DNA of 64,000 nucleotides from an uncultured Oscillospiraceae bacterium (GCA_947169975.1 CAMVRT010000013.1:1-64000); one strand, 5' to 3'. Positions 7,569-15,720 are shown, counted from the stretch's first letter. The notes: generated from the letters alone by a model not told the origin. Numbers and translations: made by a program.

Positions 7569-8435
7569 TTACAGGGACCGCAGACAGGACGGCCGCAGGC
7601 CGTGGCCCAGCATGCCCTGGTGGACGCGGGCCAGCAGAGCGGGCTTATCGGCGTTCAGCGTTCCCTTTAAGGTCAGATAGTTGCTGGCGTGGTTCATGCG
7701 AAAGACGCTGCCCTCGCTGTCGATGTGGCGGAGGAAGATCTCCGTCTCCCGCAGGATGTCCGGGGCGTCCGGCACCACAAAGCTGCCCTCCCGGACCCAG
7801 CGCTCCAGCGGTGTGCCCGGCTCCACCATCAGCGTCAGCAATCCGATATACTCCGGCTTCATGGCGGAGAGGGCCTGAGCTGTGCCCACGGCGTGATCGG
7901 CCAGCAGGTCAAGGCTGCCCAGACCGGAGATGGCGGTGACGCTGAGGGCCAGGCCGCAGCGCCGTGCCTTTTGCCCCGCGGCAATGATGGAGGCGGCGTC
8001 GTGTCCCTTGTTCATCCGCTCCAGCACGGCGTTGCAGCCGGATTCCAGCCCCATATAGACCATGGTGAGACCGGCGGCGCGGAGAGCGCGCAGCTCCTCC
8101 TCGGTGCGGATGTGGAGACTGGTGGGGGAGGCGTAGCAGGTGACCCGCTGACATTCCGGGAACAGCTCATACACCCAGCCCAGAATGTCCAGCAGCTGCC
8201 CGGCAGGCCGGATCAGCGCGTCGCCGTCGGCCAGAAACACCCGCTCCACGGAGCGGTAGACCTGCCGGGCCAGCTCGAAGTCCTCCCGGATCTCTGCCAT
8301 AGGCCGCAGGGCAAAATGCTTGTCGTCGTACATGTCGCAGAAGGCGCAGCCGTTGTGGCTGCAGCCGTAGGTGACCTGCACGATAAGACTGTACGCCTCG
8401 CTGGGCGGACGGTAAACCTTCCCCTTATATCGCAT
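7569..8435 (-). CDS. Radical SAM protein with C-X4-C-X2-C motif
   Basis: A 288-residue radical SAM protein of a clostridial family annotated only as radical SAM or YgiQ-like. The cluster motif is GCSHNGCAFC at about 25-34, where four rather than three residues separate the first two cysteines; this spacing is, to my recollection, shared by relatives reading GCSHNKCTFC. The barrel continues with YMGLESG around 133-139. No B12-binding or SPASM domain is present. The ATG follows AAGGAGCG. Being first in an operon with mtnN and luxS suggests a link to SAM by-product recycling, since radical SAM enzymes yield 5'-deoxyadenosine, which MtnN-type nucleosidases can also cleave. That link is inference. 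Confidence 0.85.
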   Translation of the reverse strand: MRYKGKVYRPPSEAYSLIVQVTYGCSHNGCAFCDMYDDKHFALRPMAEIREDFELARQVYRSVERVFLADGDALIRPAGQLLDILGWVYELFPECQRVTCYASPTSLHIRTEEELRALRAAGLTMVYMGLESGCNAVLERMNKGHDAASIIAAGQKARRCGLALSVTAISGLGSLDLLADHAVGTAQALSAMKPEYIGLLTLMVEPGTPLERWVREGSFVVPDAPDILRETEIFLRHIDSEGSVFRMNHASNYLTLKGTLNADKPALLARVHQGMLGHGLRPSCLRSL

Positions 8436-8554
8436 GGCGGCGCTCCTTTTTCTCTGTTGGCTACCATTATGACACAGATCCCGCCGTTTGAAAAGGGCAT
8501 ATTTTCCGCCGTGATCTCATACCATGTTCCATCTTTACCCAATGAGGTGGAACC

Positions 8555-9178
8555 ATGGAGCAGAATTTCAACCGAGTGATCCTGTGCGGCACGGCGGTAG
8601 GGGAGCCGTACCTCTCCCATATCAATCACGCCGAGAGTTTTTATAAATTCCCCCTGGAAGTGCCGCGGCTCAGCGGCCAGTGCGACCGCCTGTCGGTGGT
8701 GGCCAGCGGCGCGCTGCTGGAGCAGACGCCCATCAACCTGGGCGACACGGTGCGCCTGATCGGGCAGCTGCGCTCCTTCAACAACAAAAGCGGCCAGGGC
8801 CGGCGGCTGGTGATCTCTGTATTTGCCCGGCAAATGACCGTGGGCGAAGGGGAACCGGAAAACTGCATCCAGCTCTCCGGCGTGATCTGCAAGCAGCCCA
8901 TTCTCCGGCGCACACCCCTGGGTCGGGATATCTGCGATATCATTCTGGCGGTGAACCGCCGGTACGGCAGGGCGGACTATCTGCCCTGCATCGCCTGGGG
9001 CGCCGTGGCTCAGCAGACGGCGGACATGGGCGTGGGACGGCGGCTGACGGTGGAAGGACGTGTCCAGAGCCGGGTCTACACCAAGGTGATCCCCGGCGGC
9101 ACCGAGGAGCGGGTGGCCTATGAGGTCAGCATCATGCGCCCGGCGGAGATCGAGGAGTTTTTAGAGGATATGGAGTGA
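8555..9178 (+). CDS. Single-stranded DNA-binding protein-like, two OB-fold regions
   Basis: A 207-residue protein with two successive OB-fold-like halves. Residues about 5-97 contain NRVILCGTAVGEP and GDTVRLIGQLRSFNNKSG; residues about 103-195 contain NCIQLSGVICKQPILRRTPLGRD, ILAVNRR and YLPCIAWG, the pattern of SSB/PriB proteins. A typical SSB is one OB fold with an acidic tail ending DDDIPF. Here the tail is EEFLEDME, so the usual partner-binding tip is absent. It is therefore likely a specialised paralogue rather than the main replication SSB. It diverges from the radical SAM operon and ends at a strong hairpin. Confidence 0.8.
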   Translation: MEQNFNRVILCGTAVGEPYLSHINHAESFYKFPLEVPRLSGQCDRLSVVASGALLEQTPINLGDTVRLIGQLRSFNNKSGQGRRLVISVFARQMTVGEGEPENCIQLSGVICKQPILRRTPLGRDICDIILAVNRRYGRADYLPCIAWGAVAQQTADMGVGRRLTVEGRVQSRVYTKVIPGGTEERVAYEVSIMRPAEIEEFLEDME

Positions 9179-9180
9179 AA

Positions 9181-9210
9181 GAAGGCCTCCGGCTGCAGCC
9201 GGAGGCCTTC
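9181..9210. terminator. Bidirectional terminator hairpin
   Basis: A perfect 30-bp palindrome (arms GAAGGCCTCCGGCTG) lies 2 nt after the SSB-like stop and between it and the convergent phospholipase gene. It lacks a long T tract on the plus strand but is placed to stop both transcripts. Confidence 0.65.
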
Positions 9211-9226
9211 TAATATGCCTGGTGTG

Positions 9227-10210
9227 TTACGGGATCAGATTCGTGTCGATCACCGCTCTGGCCAGCCTGGCGTCGGCGAAGTCGAAGAGAATGACGCCGT
9301 AGCGTTCCCCGGCGGTGAGGGGCTCTGCCAGAAACAGCCCGTTCAGCTCCTCTGCATATTTCCGGGGATGGGGGATCTTGTCCGGCGAGGTGCTGAGGAA
9401 GTTGAGACAGAAGGTATTTTCTGTGGCGGTGGTGTTGCGCAGGGTGTACTGGACGGCGGCCCACTTGTCGGCCACACCGTAGTGGAAGCGATCCTGCACC
9501 GCCAGAGTAAAGGCGTCCTTGCCCTCTATGGCAATGGGATTGTCCAGCACCGTGGGATCCTTTTGCTCCGCCCACTTGAAGTTGAGGCCAAGACCCTCCT
9601 CATACCGGCGGCACAGCACAATGCGGCTGCGTGCCTCGCCCAGAGTGGGAATGCGGTTCTCGGTGAACCACCGATCCGGCGCCTGGGCAACCTTCTGCTC
9701 CACCAGAGCGCGCACGGTGTTCACATCGTCGCTTTCCCGTTCCGGTTTCACGCAGAAGATCACCGTTTCTCCGGGGTGGGCGTCCAGAAAGGCCAGAGTG
9801 TCGGCCACCATGCTGTCAAAGGTCAGCGGCGCGCTCCATACGGCGCTGCCGGTGCGGCATGTGCCGAAAGCGTGGATGATCACCAGATCGTCCCCTGCCT
9901 TGTTCAGCGCCACCCGCACGTCCAGATACCGGTAGCCGTTCTCCAGCTGCCGGGTGACGGAGGTGTTCTGGGTCTGGAAGATGTAGGAGGGGAGGATGAA
10001 TCGGGTGCCGCTGTCGTGGGTGCCGGGGATGTTGATGAGGGACAGAGGCCTGTCGTCATCCAGCTGTGCCATCCAGTCGGCGTTGGCGCTGTCGCCCCCG
10101 TCGCTGCCGGAGGGATAGAGCAGCCCCGTGCAGTACAGTACGGCGGCCAGCAGAAGGATCCCGCAGATCAGCAGAAGGACGCGGCCACGTTTTTTCTTCT
10201 TTCTTTTCAT
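9227..10210 (-). CDS. Phosphatidylinositol-specific phospholipase C, X domain
   Basis: A 327-residue protein with a strongly basic start (KRKKKKRGR) and a membrane anchor or signal (about 11-31), so the catalytic domain is outside the cell. PI-PLC X-domain residues are visible: H65 in NIPGTHDSG, D97 and R99 in YLDVRV, and the second catalytic His, H113, in IIHAFGTC. The family cleaves phosphatidylinositol or GPI anchors, although bacteria often lack PI, so host lipids or other phosphodiesters are possible. The ATG at 10210 sits 6 nt after AGGAGGT; an ATG two codons earlier abuts that site. It follows the MATE gene by 31 nt, in the same operon. Confidence 0.9.
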   Translation of the reverse strand: MKRKKKKRGRVLLLICGILLLAAVLYCTGLLYPSGSDGGDSANADWMAQLDDDRPLSLINIPGTHDSGTRFILPSYIFQTQNTSVTRQLENGYRYLDVRVALNKAGDDLVIIHAFGTCRTGSAVWSAPLTFDSMVADTLAFLDAHPGETVIFCVKPERESDDVNTVRALVEQKVAQAPDRWFTENRIPTLGEARSRIVLCRRYEEGLGLNFKWAEQKDPTVLDNPIAIEGKDAFTLAVQDRFHYGVADKWAAVQYTLRNTTATENTFCLNFLSTSPDKIPHPRKYAEELNGLFLAEPLTAGERYGVILFDFADARLARAVIDTNLIP

Positions 10211-10241
10211 AGACATACCTCCTGACGGAATAGATGGATGG

Positions 10242-11612
10242 TCACAGATCCAGCGTGCGGCGCTTGGCGGCCACCTTGTGGTAGTAGATCAGCGTCATGG
10301 CCGAGCAGAGGAGCCAGCCGGCGGGATAGCTCATAATGATGGGCAGCACGGTGTTGGAGATGTAGTGGGACATGATATAGAGGTAGATCTGCCGGAACAC
10401 CACGAAGGAGCTGAGCATGAACACCATGGGAGCGCGGCTGTCTCCGGCACCGCGGAGGGCACCGGAATAGACCTGATTGATGCAGCACAGGAGATACAGC
10501 GGGGAGATGTACCGCAGCATCATGGTACCGAAGCTGACCACCTCGGCCTTGGCGTTGAAGAAGGCGGTGAGCTGGGGGGCGAAAATCAGCACCGGCACCA
10601 TCAGCACGGCGGTCATGGCCATGGACAGCGCCAGCGCACGGCGGGTGCCGGAGTGGGCGCGGTCGGCGTCGCCGTGGCCCAGGTTCTGCCCCACGAAGGT
10701 GGTGGCGGACAGGGCCAGGGACTGCATGGGCAGGAACATGACCTGGTCGATCTTGGTATAGGCCGTCCAGCCGGACATGCAGTCGGCGCCGAAGTGGTAG
10801 ATGTATCCGGTGACGAAGATGTTGGAGAAGGCGGTGACGGCCATCTGCATGGCGGCGGGGAGACCTACCTTCAGAATGCGCTTGAGCAGATCCCAGTGGA
10901 TGGCCAGCTTTTTTACATCCAGACGGATGCAGGAGTTATAGCGCAGCAGCACCAACACCACCAGCAGGGCTGACACGCCCTGGGCGATAATGGTGGCCAG
11001 AGCCACGCCTTTTACGCCCATGTGGAGCCGCAGGACAAAGAAGAGATCCAGCCCCGTATTCAGTCCCGCGGAGACAATGAGAAAATAGAAGGGACGGCGG
11101 CTGTCGCCCACGGCCCGGAGGATGGCGGCGCCCATGTTGTAGATCAGCAGGCCCATAATGCCGGAGAAGTAAATAGAGAGATAGGCCCTGGATTCCGGCA
11201 TCACCTCCGGCGGCGTTTTCATCAGATGCAGCAGCACCGGGGCAAGGCCCAGACCGATGCCGGTAAAGGCCACGCCCAGGATCAGCGTGATGACGATGGC
11301 GGTGTGTACGGTCTGGGAGACCTTGTCGTAGAGCTTGGCACCGTAGTACTGGCTGATGACCACGCCTGCACCGCTGCTCAAACCCATGAAAAAGCCGATG
11401 AGCATATTGACGATGGGGCCCACGCTGCCCACGGCGGAGAAGGCCTCATTGGACACAAAGTTGCCCACCACCCAGGTGTCCACCATGTTGTAGAGCTGCT
11501 GGAACACGTTGCCCGCCAGCAGCGGCAGGGCAAAGAGGATCAGATGCCGGGTAATGCTGCCCGTGGTCATATCAACGTCATAGCGCCCACGGCGCGGCTG
11601 CGGCAGATGCAA
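10242..11612 (-). CDS. MATE family multidrug/toxin exporter
   Basis: A 456-residue, about 12-helix antiporter of the MATE/MOP family. The N-terminal MTTGSITRHLILFALPLLAG and FQQLYNMVDTWVVG, and the repeat-like second half starting near ILKVGLPAAMQM, are typical. I place the start at a TTG (11612) nine nt after GGAAAGGGG; an ATG at 11570 (MTTGSIT) is a shorter option. The longest frame starts at a GTG (11657) that overlaps the promoter -10 box and cannot be used. The PI-PLC gene follows in the same unit. The exported substrate is unknown. Confidence 0.9.
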   Translation of the reverse strand: MHLPQPRRGRYDVDMTTGSITRHLILFALPLLAGNVFQQLYNMVDTWVVGNFVSNEAFSAVGSVGPIVNMLIGFFMGLSSGAGVVISQYYGAKLYDKVSQTVHTAIVITLILGVAFTGIGLGLAPVLLHLMKTPPEVMPESRAYLSIYFSGIMGLLIYNMGAAILRAVGDSRRPFYFLIVSAGLNTGLDLFFVLRLHMGVKGVALATIIAQGVSALLVVLVLLRYNSCIRLDVKKLAIHWDLLKRILKVGLPAAMQMAVTAFSNIFVTGYIYHFGADCMSGWTAYTKIDQVMFLPMQSLALSATTFVGQNLGHGDADRAHSGTRRALALSMAMTAVLMVPVLIFAPQLTAFFNAKAEVVSFGTMMLRYISPLYLLCCINQVYSGALRGAGDSRAPMVFMLSSFVVFRQIYLYIMSHYISNTVLPIIMSYPAGWLLCSAMTLIYYHKVAAKRRTLDL

Positions 11613-11655
11613 AGCGGCACACCCCTTTCCAAAGCTTTTTTCTTTCCAATTCACC

Positions 11656-11690
11656 ACTATATACTAAAATCGCTGCGGTTTCAACCGCAG
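11656..11690 (-). promoter_or_regulatory. Promoter and palindromic operator of the MATE/PI-PLC unit
   Basis: On the minus strand TTGAAA (11679-11684) and TATAGT (11656-11661) are separated by 17 bp. A perfect 8-bp inverted repeat, CTGCGGTT/AACCGCAG at 11673-11690, covers the -35 box, which is where a repressor would bind. Confidence 0.65.
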
Positions 11691-11737
11691 CACGGACAAA
11701 ACCCGGGAAAAAAGTGAAAAACTGACGCATTTTTCTG

Positions 11738-11766
11738 TTGACAAACGTGACGCCTGCTGATAAACT
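11738..11766 (+). promoter_or_regulatory. Sigma-A promoter of rplU-prp-rpmA
   Basis: TTGACA at 11738-11743 and TAAACT at 11761-11766 with a 17-bp spacer. Transcription should start near 11773, leaving a leader of about 90 nt. Confidence 0.8.
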
Positions 11767-11772
11767 ATATAG

Positions 11773-11862
11773 GCCGCTTTGAATGGGCACAAAGGGCCAG
11801 CCATGGGCTGGACGCCCCCGACAGCGAGTCCGTCATAAAGGAAAGGCAGGTGCAACAAAGGT
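11773..11862 (+). promoter_or_regulatory. L21 (rplU) mRNA leader
   Basis: The 90-nt leader contains a CCAGCC/GGCTGG hairpin and runs of G and C that could fold further. Ribosomal-protein L21 leaders are known in Firmicutes and bind the gene product. I infer that type from position only and did not match a consensus. Confidence 0.45.
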
Positions 11863-12174
11863 ATGCAGGCAATCATCATGACCGGTGGTAAGCAGTATAA
11901 CGTCTCTGAGGGCGACATGCTGTTCATCGAGAAGCTGAACGCGGAGGCCGGCGAGGACGTGGTGTTCGACCAGGTTCTGGCCATCGTGGACGGTGAGAAC
12001 ACCAAGTTCGGCACTCCCGTGGTGGAGGGCGCGAAGGTGGACGCCAAGGTCGTCAAGAACGGCAAGGGCAAGAAGATCCGCGTGTTCAAGTACACCCCCA
12101 AGAAGGGTTACCGCAAACGTCAGGGCCATCGTCAGCCCTATACCAAGGTCGAGATCGGCAAGATCTCCTTCTAA
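11863..12174 (+). CDS. rplU: 50S ribosomal protein L21
   Basis: The 103-residue L21 protein binds 23S rRNA domain I. It begins [20 protein letters not shown] and carries the C-terminal signature [18 protein letters not shown]. Length is normal. It leads the conserved rplU-prp-rpmA cluster, with 9 nt to prp. Confidence 0.98.
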   Translation: MQAIIMTGGKQYNVSEGDMLFIEKLNAEAGEDVVFDQVLAIVDGENTKFGTPVVEGAKVDAKVVKNGKGKKIRVFKYTPKKGYRKRQGHRQPYTKVEIGKISF

Positions 12175-12183
12175 AGGACAAGC

Positions 12184-12513
12184 ATGACGAGCGTAACGTT
12201 CCTCACAGAGGAAGCCCGCATCATCGGATTTGATGCGATTGGCCACAGCGGCTATGCCGATGCAGGCGAGGACATCGTCTGCGCGGCCATCACCAGCGCG
12301 GTGCGTCTTGTGGACGCCACCGTCAACGAGGTGATGGGGCTGTGCGCCTCGGTGAAAGTGGATGAAGACACGGGTTCCATCGCGTTCCGTCTGCCGGGAG
12401 GTCTCTCCCAGACGGCGGAGAACACCTGTCAGGCATTGCTGACGGGGCTGATGGTCTATCTGGCCGAGCTTCACGACGAGTATCCGGACAACGTCGAAGT
12501 GATGGAGGCGTGA
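12184..12513 (+). CDS. prp: Ribosomal-processing cysteine protease Prp
   Basis: The 109-residue Prp protease cuts the N-terminal extension off ribosomal protein L27 in Firmicutes. The catalytic pair is visible as H21 in GHSGYADAGED and C33 in DIVCAAITSAV. Its position between rplU and rpmA is diagnostic. The substrate encoded next does carry the cleavable extension, so the pair is functional as a set. Confidence 0.95.
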   Translation: MTSVTFLTEEARIIGFDAIGHSGYADAGEDIVCAAITSAVRLVDATVNEVMGLCASVKVDEDTGSIAFRLPGGLSQTAENTCQALLTGLMVYLAELHDEYPDNVEVMEA

Positions 12514-12560
12514 GCCTCCTGTTCCCCTCGATCATCTTATAGAAAGGATGGTACTGACAC

Positions 12561-12842
12561 ATGCTGCACATTGGTCTGCAATTCTTCGCCCATAAAAAAG
12601 GTATGGGCTCCACCAAGAACGGCCGTGATTCCGAGTCCAAGCGCCTTGGTCCCAAGCGCGCCGACGGACAGCACGTCCTGGCCGGCAATATCCTGGTTCG
12701 CCAGCGCGGCACCCATATCCACCCCGGCAAGAACGTGGGCATCGGCACCGACGATACCCTGTTCGCCAAGGCGGACGGCGTGGTGCGCTTCGAGCGTCTG
12801 GGCAAGGATCGTAAGCAGGTTTCTGTTTACCCCGCCGAGTAA
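12561..12842 (+). CDS. rpmA: 50S ribosomal protein L27 precursor
   Basis: A 93-residue L27. The first nine residues MLHIGLQFF form the Firmicutes extension, and Prp should cut between F9 and A10 to expose [15 protein letters not shown], the tail that reaches the peptidyl-transferase centre. The rest ([19 protein letters not shown]) is typical. In many Firmicutes obgE follows directly; here it is about 3 kb away on the other strand. Confidence 0.98.
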   Translation: MLHIGLQFFAHKKGMGSTKNGRDSESKRLGPKRADGQHVLAGNILVRQRGTHIHPGKNVGIGTDDTLFAKADGVVRFERLGKDRKQVSVYPAE

Positions 12843-12853
12843 AAAACAAAAGC

Positions 12854-12891
12854 AAACGGGAGAGCAGCTACGCTCTTCCGTTTCTTTTTTT
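12854..12891 (+). terminator. Terminator of rplU-prp-rpmA
   Basis: A 12-bp stem, AAACGGGAGAGC / GCTCTTCCGTTT (one G-T pair), is followed by C and seven T. Confidence 0.88.
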
Positions 12892-12899
12892 GTCAAGGC

Positions 12900-12942
12900 G
12901 GCCAACGGCCGCTCCTCCGGGCATGAGGAGCGGCCGCTGGCC
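12900..12942. repeat. Long hairpin between rpmA and DUF3793
   Basis: An 18-bp stem (17 of 18 paired) encloses a 7-nt loop and lacks a T tract on the plus strand. It follows the rpmA terminator and faces the end of the convergent DUF3793 gene, so it may serve that gene as a transcript end. Confidence 0.55.
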
Positions 12943-12983
12943 TGTCGGTAGGAAAGATGAGGAAATGTGGAGATCAGAAACCG

Positions 12984-13538
12984 TTACGATATCGCCACCA
13001 GCAGATCATCCATGGACGCGCCCATGGCGTACTGCCGGCAATATCGGTCGGTGCAGCTGTGGTAGTCCGCAAAGCGGCGGCGGGCCTGCTCGGCGTCACC
13101 GTATACCTTCCAGCAGCCCGCGCATTTGCAGTGGCGGCCCTTGTTTTCGATAAAGCCCCGCACGTCCTCCGGCGGGTAGCTGAGGAACAGGCCGATCTCA
13201 TGGGGGAACTCCGTGCTGCTGCGGAACCGGGCCAGCAGTCGCGGCAGACACCGTTCGGGGCGGAAGTCGTCGTACCCGGCCTGTGCCAGAATGCTCCGCG
13301 CCTCGGCGTTTTCCAGATCCCGCTGCAGCCACGCAGGGCGGTACAGGTACAGCAATGCGTCCTTGTCCGAGAAGCGCAGGGGCAGCAGCCGCAGTCCCTT
13401 CCGTCTGAGCCGGCGGTTGATGCCGCGGATATCGTCAGTAAACTGCTCCCGGGAGTCAAAGCGGCAGGGAAACAGACTGCCCGTTTTGATTCCGGCCAGC
13501 GTCGGTGCGGCACTGCGTATGATCAGCTCCTCTGACAA
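12984..13538 (-). CDS. DUF3793 family protein
   Basis: A 184-residue protein of DUF3793, common in gut clostridia and without a proven function. Visible features are SAAPTLAGIKTGSLFPCRF near the start, a central RLRRKGLRLLPLRFSDKDALLYLYRP, and a Cys-rich C-terminal part (CKCAGCWKVYGD) with further cysteines. The start is a TTG (13538) 8 nt after GGGGAGG; the longer frame to 13805 runs through the promoter and was rejected. In my recollection this family often lies near flavodoxin or ferrous-iron transport genes. Here the promoter carries an operator of DtxR/MntR type, which agrees with iron-linked control. Confidence 0.82.
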   Translation of the reverse strand: MSEELIIRSAAPTLAGIKTGSLFPCRFDSREQFTDDIRGINRRLRRKGLRLLPLRFSDKDALLYLYRPAWLQRDLENAEARSILAQAGYDDFRPERCLPRLLARFRSSTEFPHEIGLFLSYPPEDVRGFIENKGRHCKCAGCWKVYGDAEQARRRFADYHSCTDRYCRQYAMGASMDDLLVAIS

Positions 13539-13565
13539 GCCGTGTCCCTCCCCTGAATTATGATA

Positions 13566-13619
13566 GTTAGATATAACTAACTTCTGATAAGATGATACCA
13601 CAGATCTTCTGTTTGTCAA
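13566..13619 (-). promoter_or_regulatory. Promoter with DtxR/MntR-like operator for DUF3793
   Basis: On the minus strand TTGACA (13614-13619) and TATCAT (13592-13597) are 16 bp apart. Just downstream of the expected start lies GTTAGATATAACTAAC (13566-13581), a 16-bp near-palindrome with GTTAG/CTAAC arms. A second, weaker copy (ATTAGAATCAGCTAAC, 13638-13653) lies upstream. The spacing suits metal-dependent repression. Assignment to a DtxR-family regulator is inferred from motif shape. Confidence 0.65.
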
Positions 13620-13665
13620 GGGGGTTCTGATAAAATAATTAGAATCAGCTAACTCTTGGGGCGTG

Positions 13666-13842
13666 TCAGAATGCGCTGGGGCGCTGGTGAAGGCGAATAT
13701 CCTCCACGGCGCGGCGCAGCTGATCCAGAGAGCAGATATTCTGGGCGCGGAGCAGCTCTTGGGTGCGCGGAGAGAGGGAGTAAAAAAAGGTGTAGGCCGC
13801 TTCATCGCCGTTGAGCAGATCGGTCAGATCGTGAAAATACAT
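13666..13842 (-). CDS. Small helical protein, 58 aa, unknown function
   Basis: Encodes a 58-residue protein starting MYFHDLTDLLNGDEAAYTFF and continuing YSLSPRTQELLRAQ and SLDQLRRAVEDI, which predicts three short helices. The ATG follows AAAGGAG with 8 nt spacing. The frame is open upstream to 14058 but no better start or ribosome site exists there. Similar small proteins with a Y-x3-LSP-x3-Q-x-LL pattern are known to me in clostridial genomes only as hypothetical. It lies between the large orphan gene and DUF3793 and may share the second metal-type operator region. Confidence 0.6.
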   Translation of the reverse strand: MYFHDLTDLLNGDEAAYTFFYSLSPRTQELLRAQNICSLDQLRRAVEDIRLHQRPSAF

Positions 13843-13970
13843 AGTCGTCGCTCCTTTCACCCCATAGTGTGGCACGAAGCGAAATGAATATGCAAAAATG
13901 TCCTCCCACGACAAATGCCCGTAAGAAAAGTCGGTCAGCACTTGGAGATCAGAGAAACGAGCCGGGCGGA

Positions 13971-15620
13971 TCAGACGTCCTCCAGCTGCCAGACGTGCAT
14001 GGAGGAGGCGTTCAGGCTTTCTTCGCAGTAGTAGGTGATATCCTCCGTGGAACGCCACTCCGACAGGAGGACGCGGCCGTTTTCCGGGAAGACCTCCGCC
14101 AGCCTGCCCGGCACAGTGTGGCGGGATATGACCTTCCCGTCCTGGTCGAACACGGTGAGCTGATTGCCTGCGTCATTCTTTGCCAGTATTTTCCCGTCCG
14201 GCAGTACTCCGCGGACGAATAGCGGCAGCTCCAGGCGCACCGTTCTGGCGCTTCCGGTGCGAAGGTCAAGGATCTCCAGCTCGCGGTGGGAAAAAGACTG
14301 ATCCCAAATCAGGCTGCCTTTGATTTCAAAGTGAAGGATCCCGTGCGCTTTATGCCGGCGAGCCGTCTCGTGGAATGAGGCGTCGAGGACGACGACCTCC
14401 TGCTTCTCCTGGCTGTGATAGATAAAGCCGTCGATGGCGTCCACCCGGAACAAAATGTGCATATCCTCTGCTGCGGGAATCCGAACGGAGCGGAGAAGCG
14501 CGCCGGTCTCTCCGTCGACCTGATATATGTGCCCGTCGAAATATTCTGTCCCGTCTTCGTGATGGAGAGATTGGCAGGGAGAATAGAGGGTGATCGTTCC
14601 GTCAGCCGCCGTGTGAACGGCATGAAGATACTCTTGCTCCGTTTCTGCGCAGAACTTCCAGATCTCCTGACCGTCCGCGCCGAAACAGGCCAGATAGGGC
14701 TGACTGTTTTCATCCACCTCAACCGGGCCAAACCGGGTGTCTTTTACACGGGTCCGGAGAAATCGGGTGACAAGAAAAACAGGAGCGCCCGCCCTGGTGG
14801 CCCACAACGCGCCGCCGGTGAGGACGTGAACGCGGGGCAGAAAAAGCTTCGACGGCAGCCCGGAACGCTTGTTAAAGAAATATACCGTACTGTTGTGTCC
14901 GGGTATGTCGTAATCCGGGTACGCCGCGATGTGTTCACGATACGGAACAACATATCTCCATGACGCGATCTCGCTCAGAAGCTCACTCACGGAAACCTGC
15001 CGCCAATCGGGCCGCAGGATGGCGTACAGACACTGCTTGGCCTGGAATGGCTCCGGCCACTCCTCAAACGGCACTTCGGTGAGGGTGCATTGATTGGGCC
15101 GCTTGCGCAGTGCAGCCTCCCGGGCTTTGATGGCGCGCACCAGTGCGTCGCTCCGGGGAACGGTCCGTCCCTCCTCCTCCGGGAAATCCAGCAGCGCCAC
15201 GCCCAGCGTCTCCTCCAAAAGCTGCACCTGCTCGTCCAGACTGAAGCAGTGGGAGGCGTACCGCAGGGACTTGGCCGGGGCCTCGTCGCCGAACAGCAGG
15301 TTCAGCGCCTTTCCCAGCTTGGCCCAGGATTGATTGCTCTGACACTCCGCCACCCGCTTTCCGGCCTTGAACAGCTTGCAGGCGAACGCGTCTTCGTCGA
15401 AGTAGAAAAAGAGCAGAGCATAGGCGTCCTCGTGCTGCTTCGACAGCTTCTTTGCAAGCCGCTCCATCCGGGAGGGGTCGTGGCGATCTCCATCGCTTGA
15501 CGGTACGATGCTCAGCCAAGGCGGATTGACGTCCCGCAGCACGTCGTCCTCTGCCAAGAACGGGACAAGGTCTTTCCGCTCCATACCGTACAGGTGGAGA
15601 GAGGTGATGGTTGTACCCAT
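13971..15620 (-). CDS. Large hypothetical protein with repeat-like C-terminal half
   Basis: A 549-residue protein I do not recognise. Residues about 1-200 are mixed helical (MGTTITSLHLYGMERKDLVP, FFYFDEDAFACKLFKAGKR). From about 260 onward it is beta-rich with recurring blade-like units, for example YLACFGADGQEIWKF, GHIYQVDGETGALLRSVRI, LEILDLRTGSARTVRL and NQLTVFDQDGKVISRH, each with a turn of D-x-x-G type, which suggests a beta-propeller. No signal peptide or membrane segment is seen, so it is likely cytoplasmic. It appears to be a single gene with its own GCGAGGA site. Function unknown; a scaffold or immunity-like role is only conjecture. Confidence 0.75.
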   Translation of the reverse strand: MGTTITSLHLYGMERKDLVPFLAEDDVLRDVNPPWLSIVPSSDGDRHDPSRMERLAKKLSKQHEDAYALLFFYFDEDAFACKLFKAGKRVAECQSNQSWAKLGKALNLLFGDEAPAKSLRYASHCFSLDEQVQLLEETLGVALLDFPEEEGRTVPRSDALVRAIKAREAALRKRPNQCTLTEVPFEEWPEPFQAKQCLYAILRPDWRQVSVSELLSEIASWRYVVPYREHIAAYPDYDIPGHNSTVYFFNKRSGLPSKLFLPRVHVLTGGALWATRAGAPVFLVTRFLRTRVKDTRFGPVEVDENSQPYLACFGADGQEIWKFCAETEQEYLHAVHTAADGTITLYSPCQSLHHEDGTEYFDGHIYQVDGETGALLRSVRIPAAEDMHILFRVDAIDGFIYHSQEKQEVVVLDASFHETARRHKAHGILHFEIKGSLIWDQSFSHRELEILDLRTGSARTVRLELPLFVRGVLPDGKILAKNDAGNQLTVFDQDGKVISRHTVPGRLAEVFPENGRVLLSEWRSTEDITYYCEESLNASSMHVWQLEDV

Positions 15621-15720
15621 AGATAATCCTCGCTTTCTGCCGCAAATGCTTTCCGGGAGAATTGTGAGCCCCTATGAATATTACAAAGAGAAGGGCATTG
15701 CCTGCCAAACGGCCATGGGA

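Noticed and set aside
11613-11657. N-terminal extension of the MATE protein from a GTG
   Set aside because: The GTG overlaps the -10 box of the promoter, so it would not be in the transcript.
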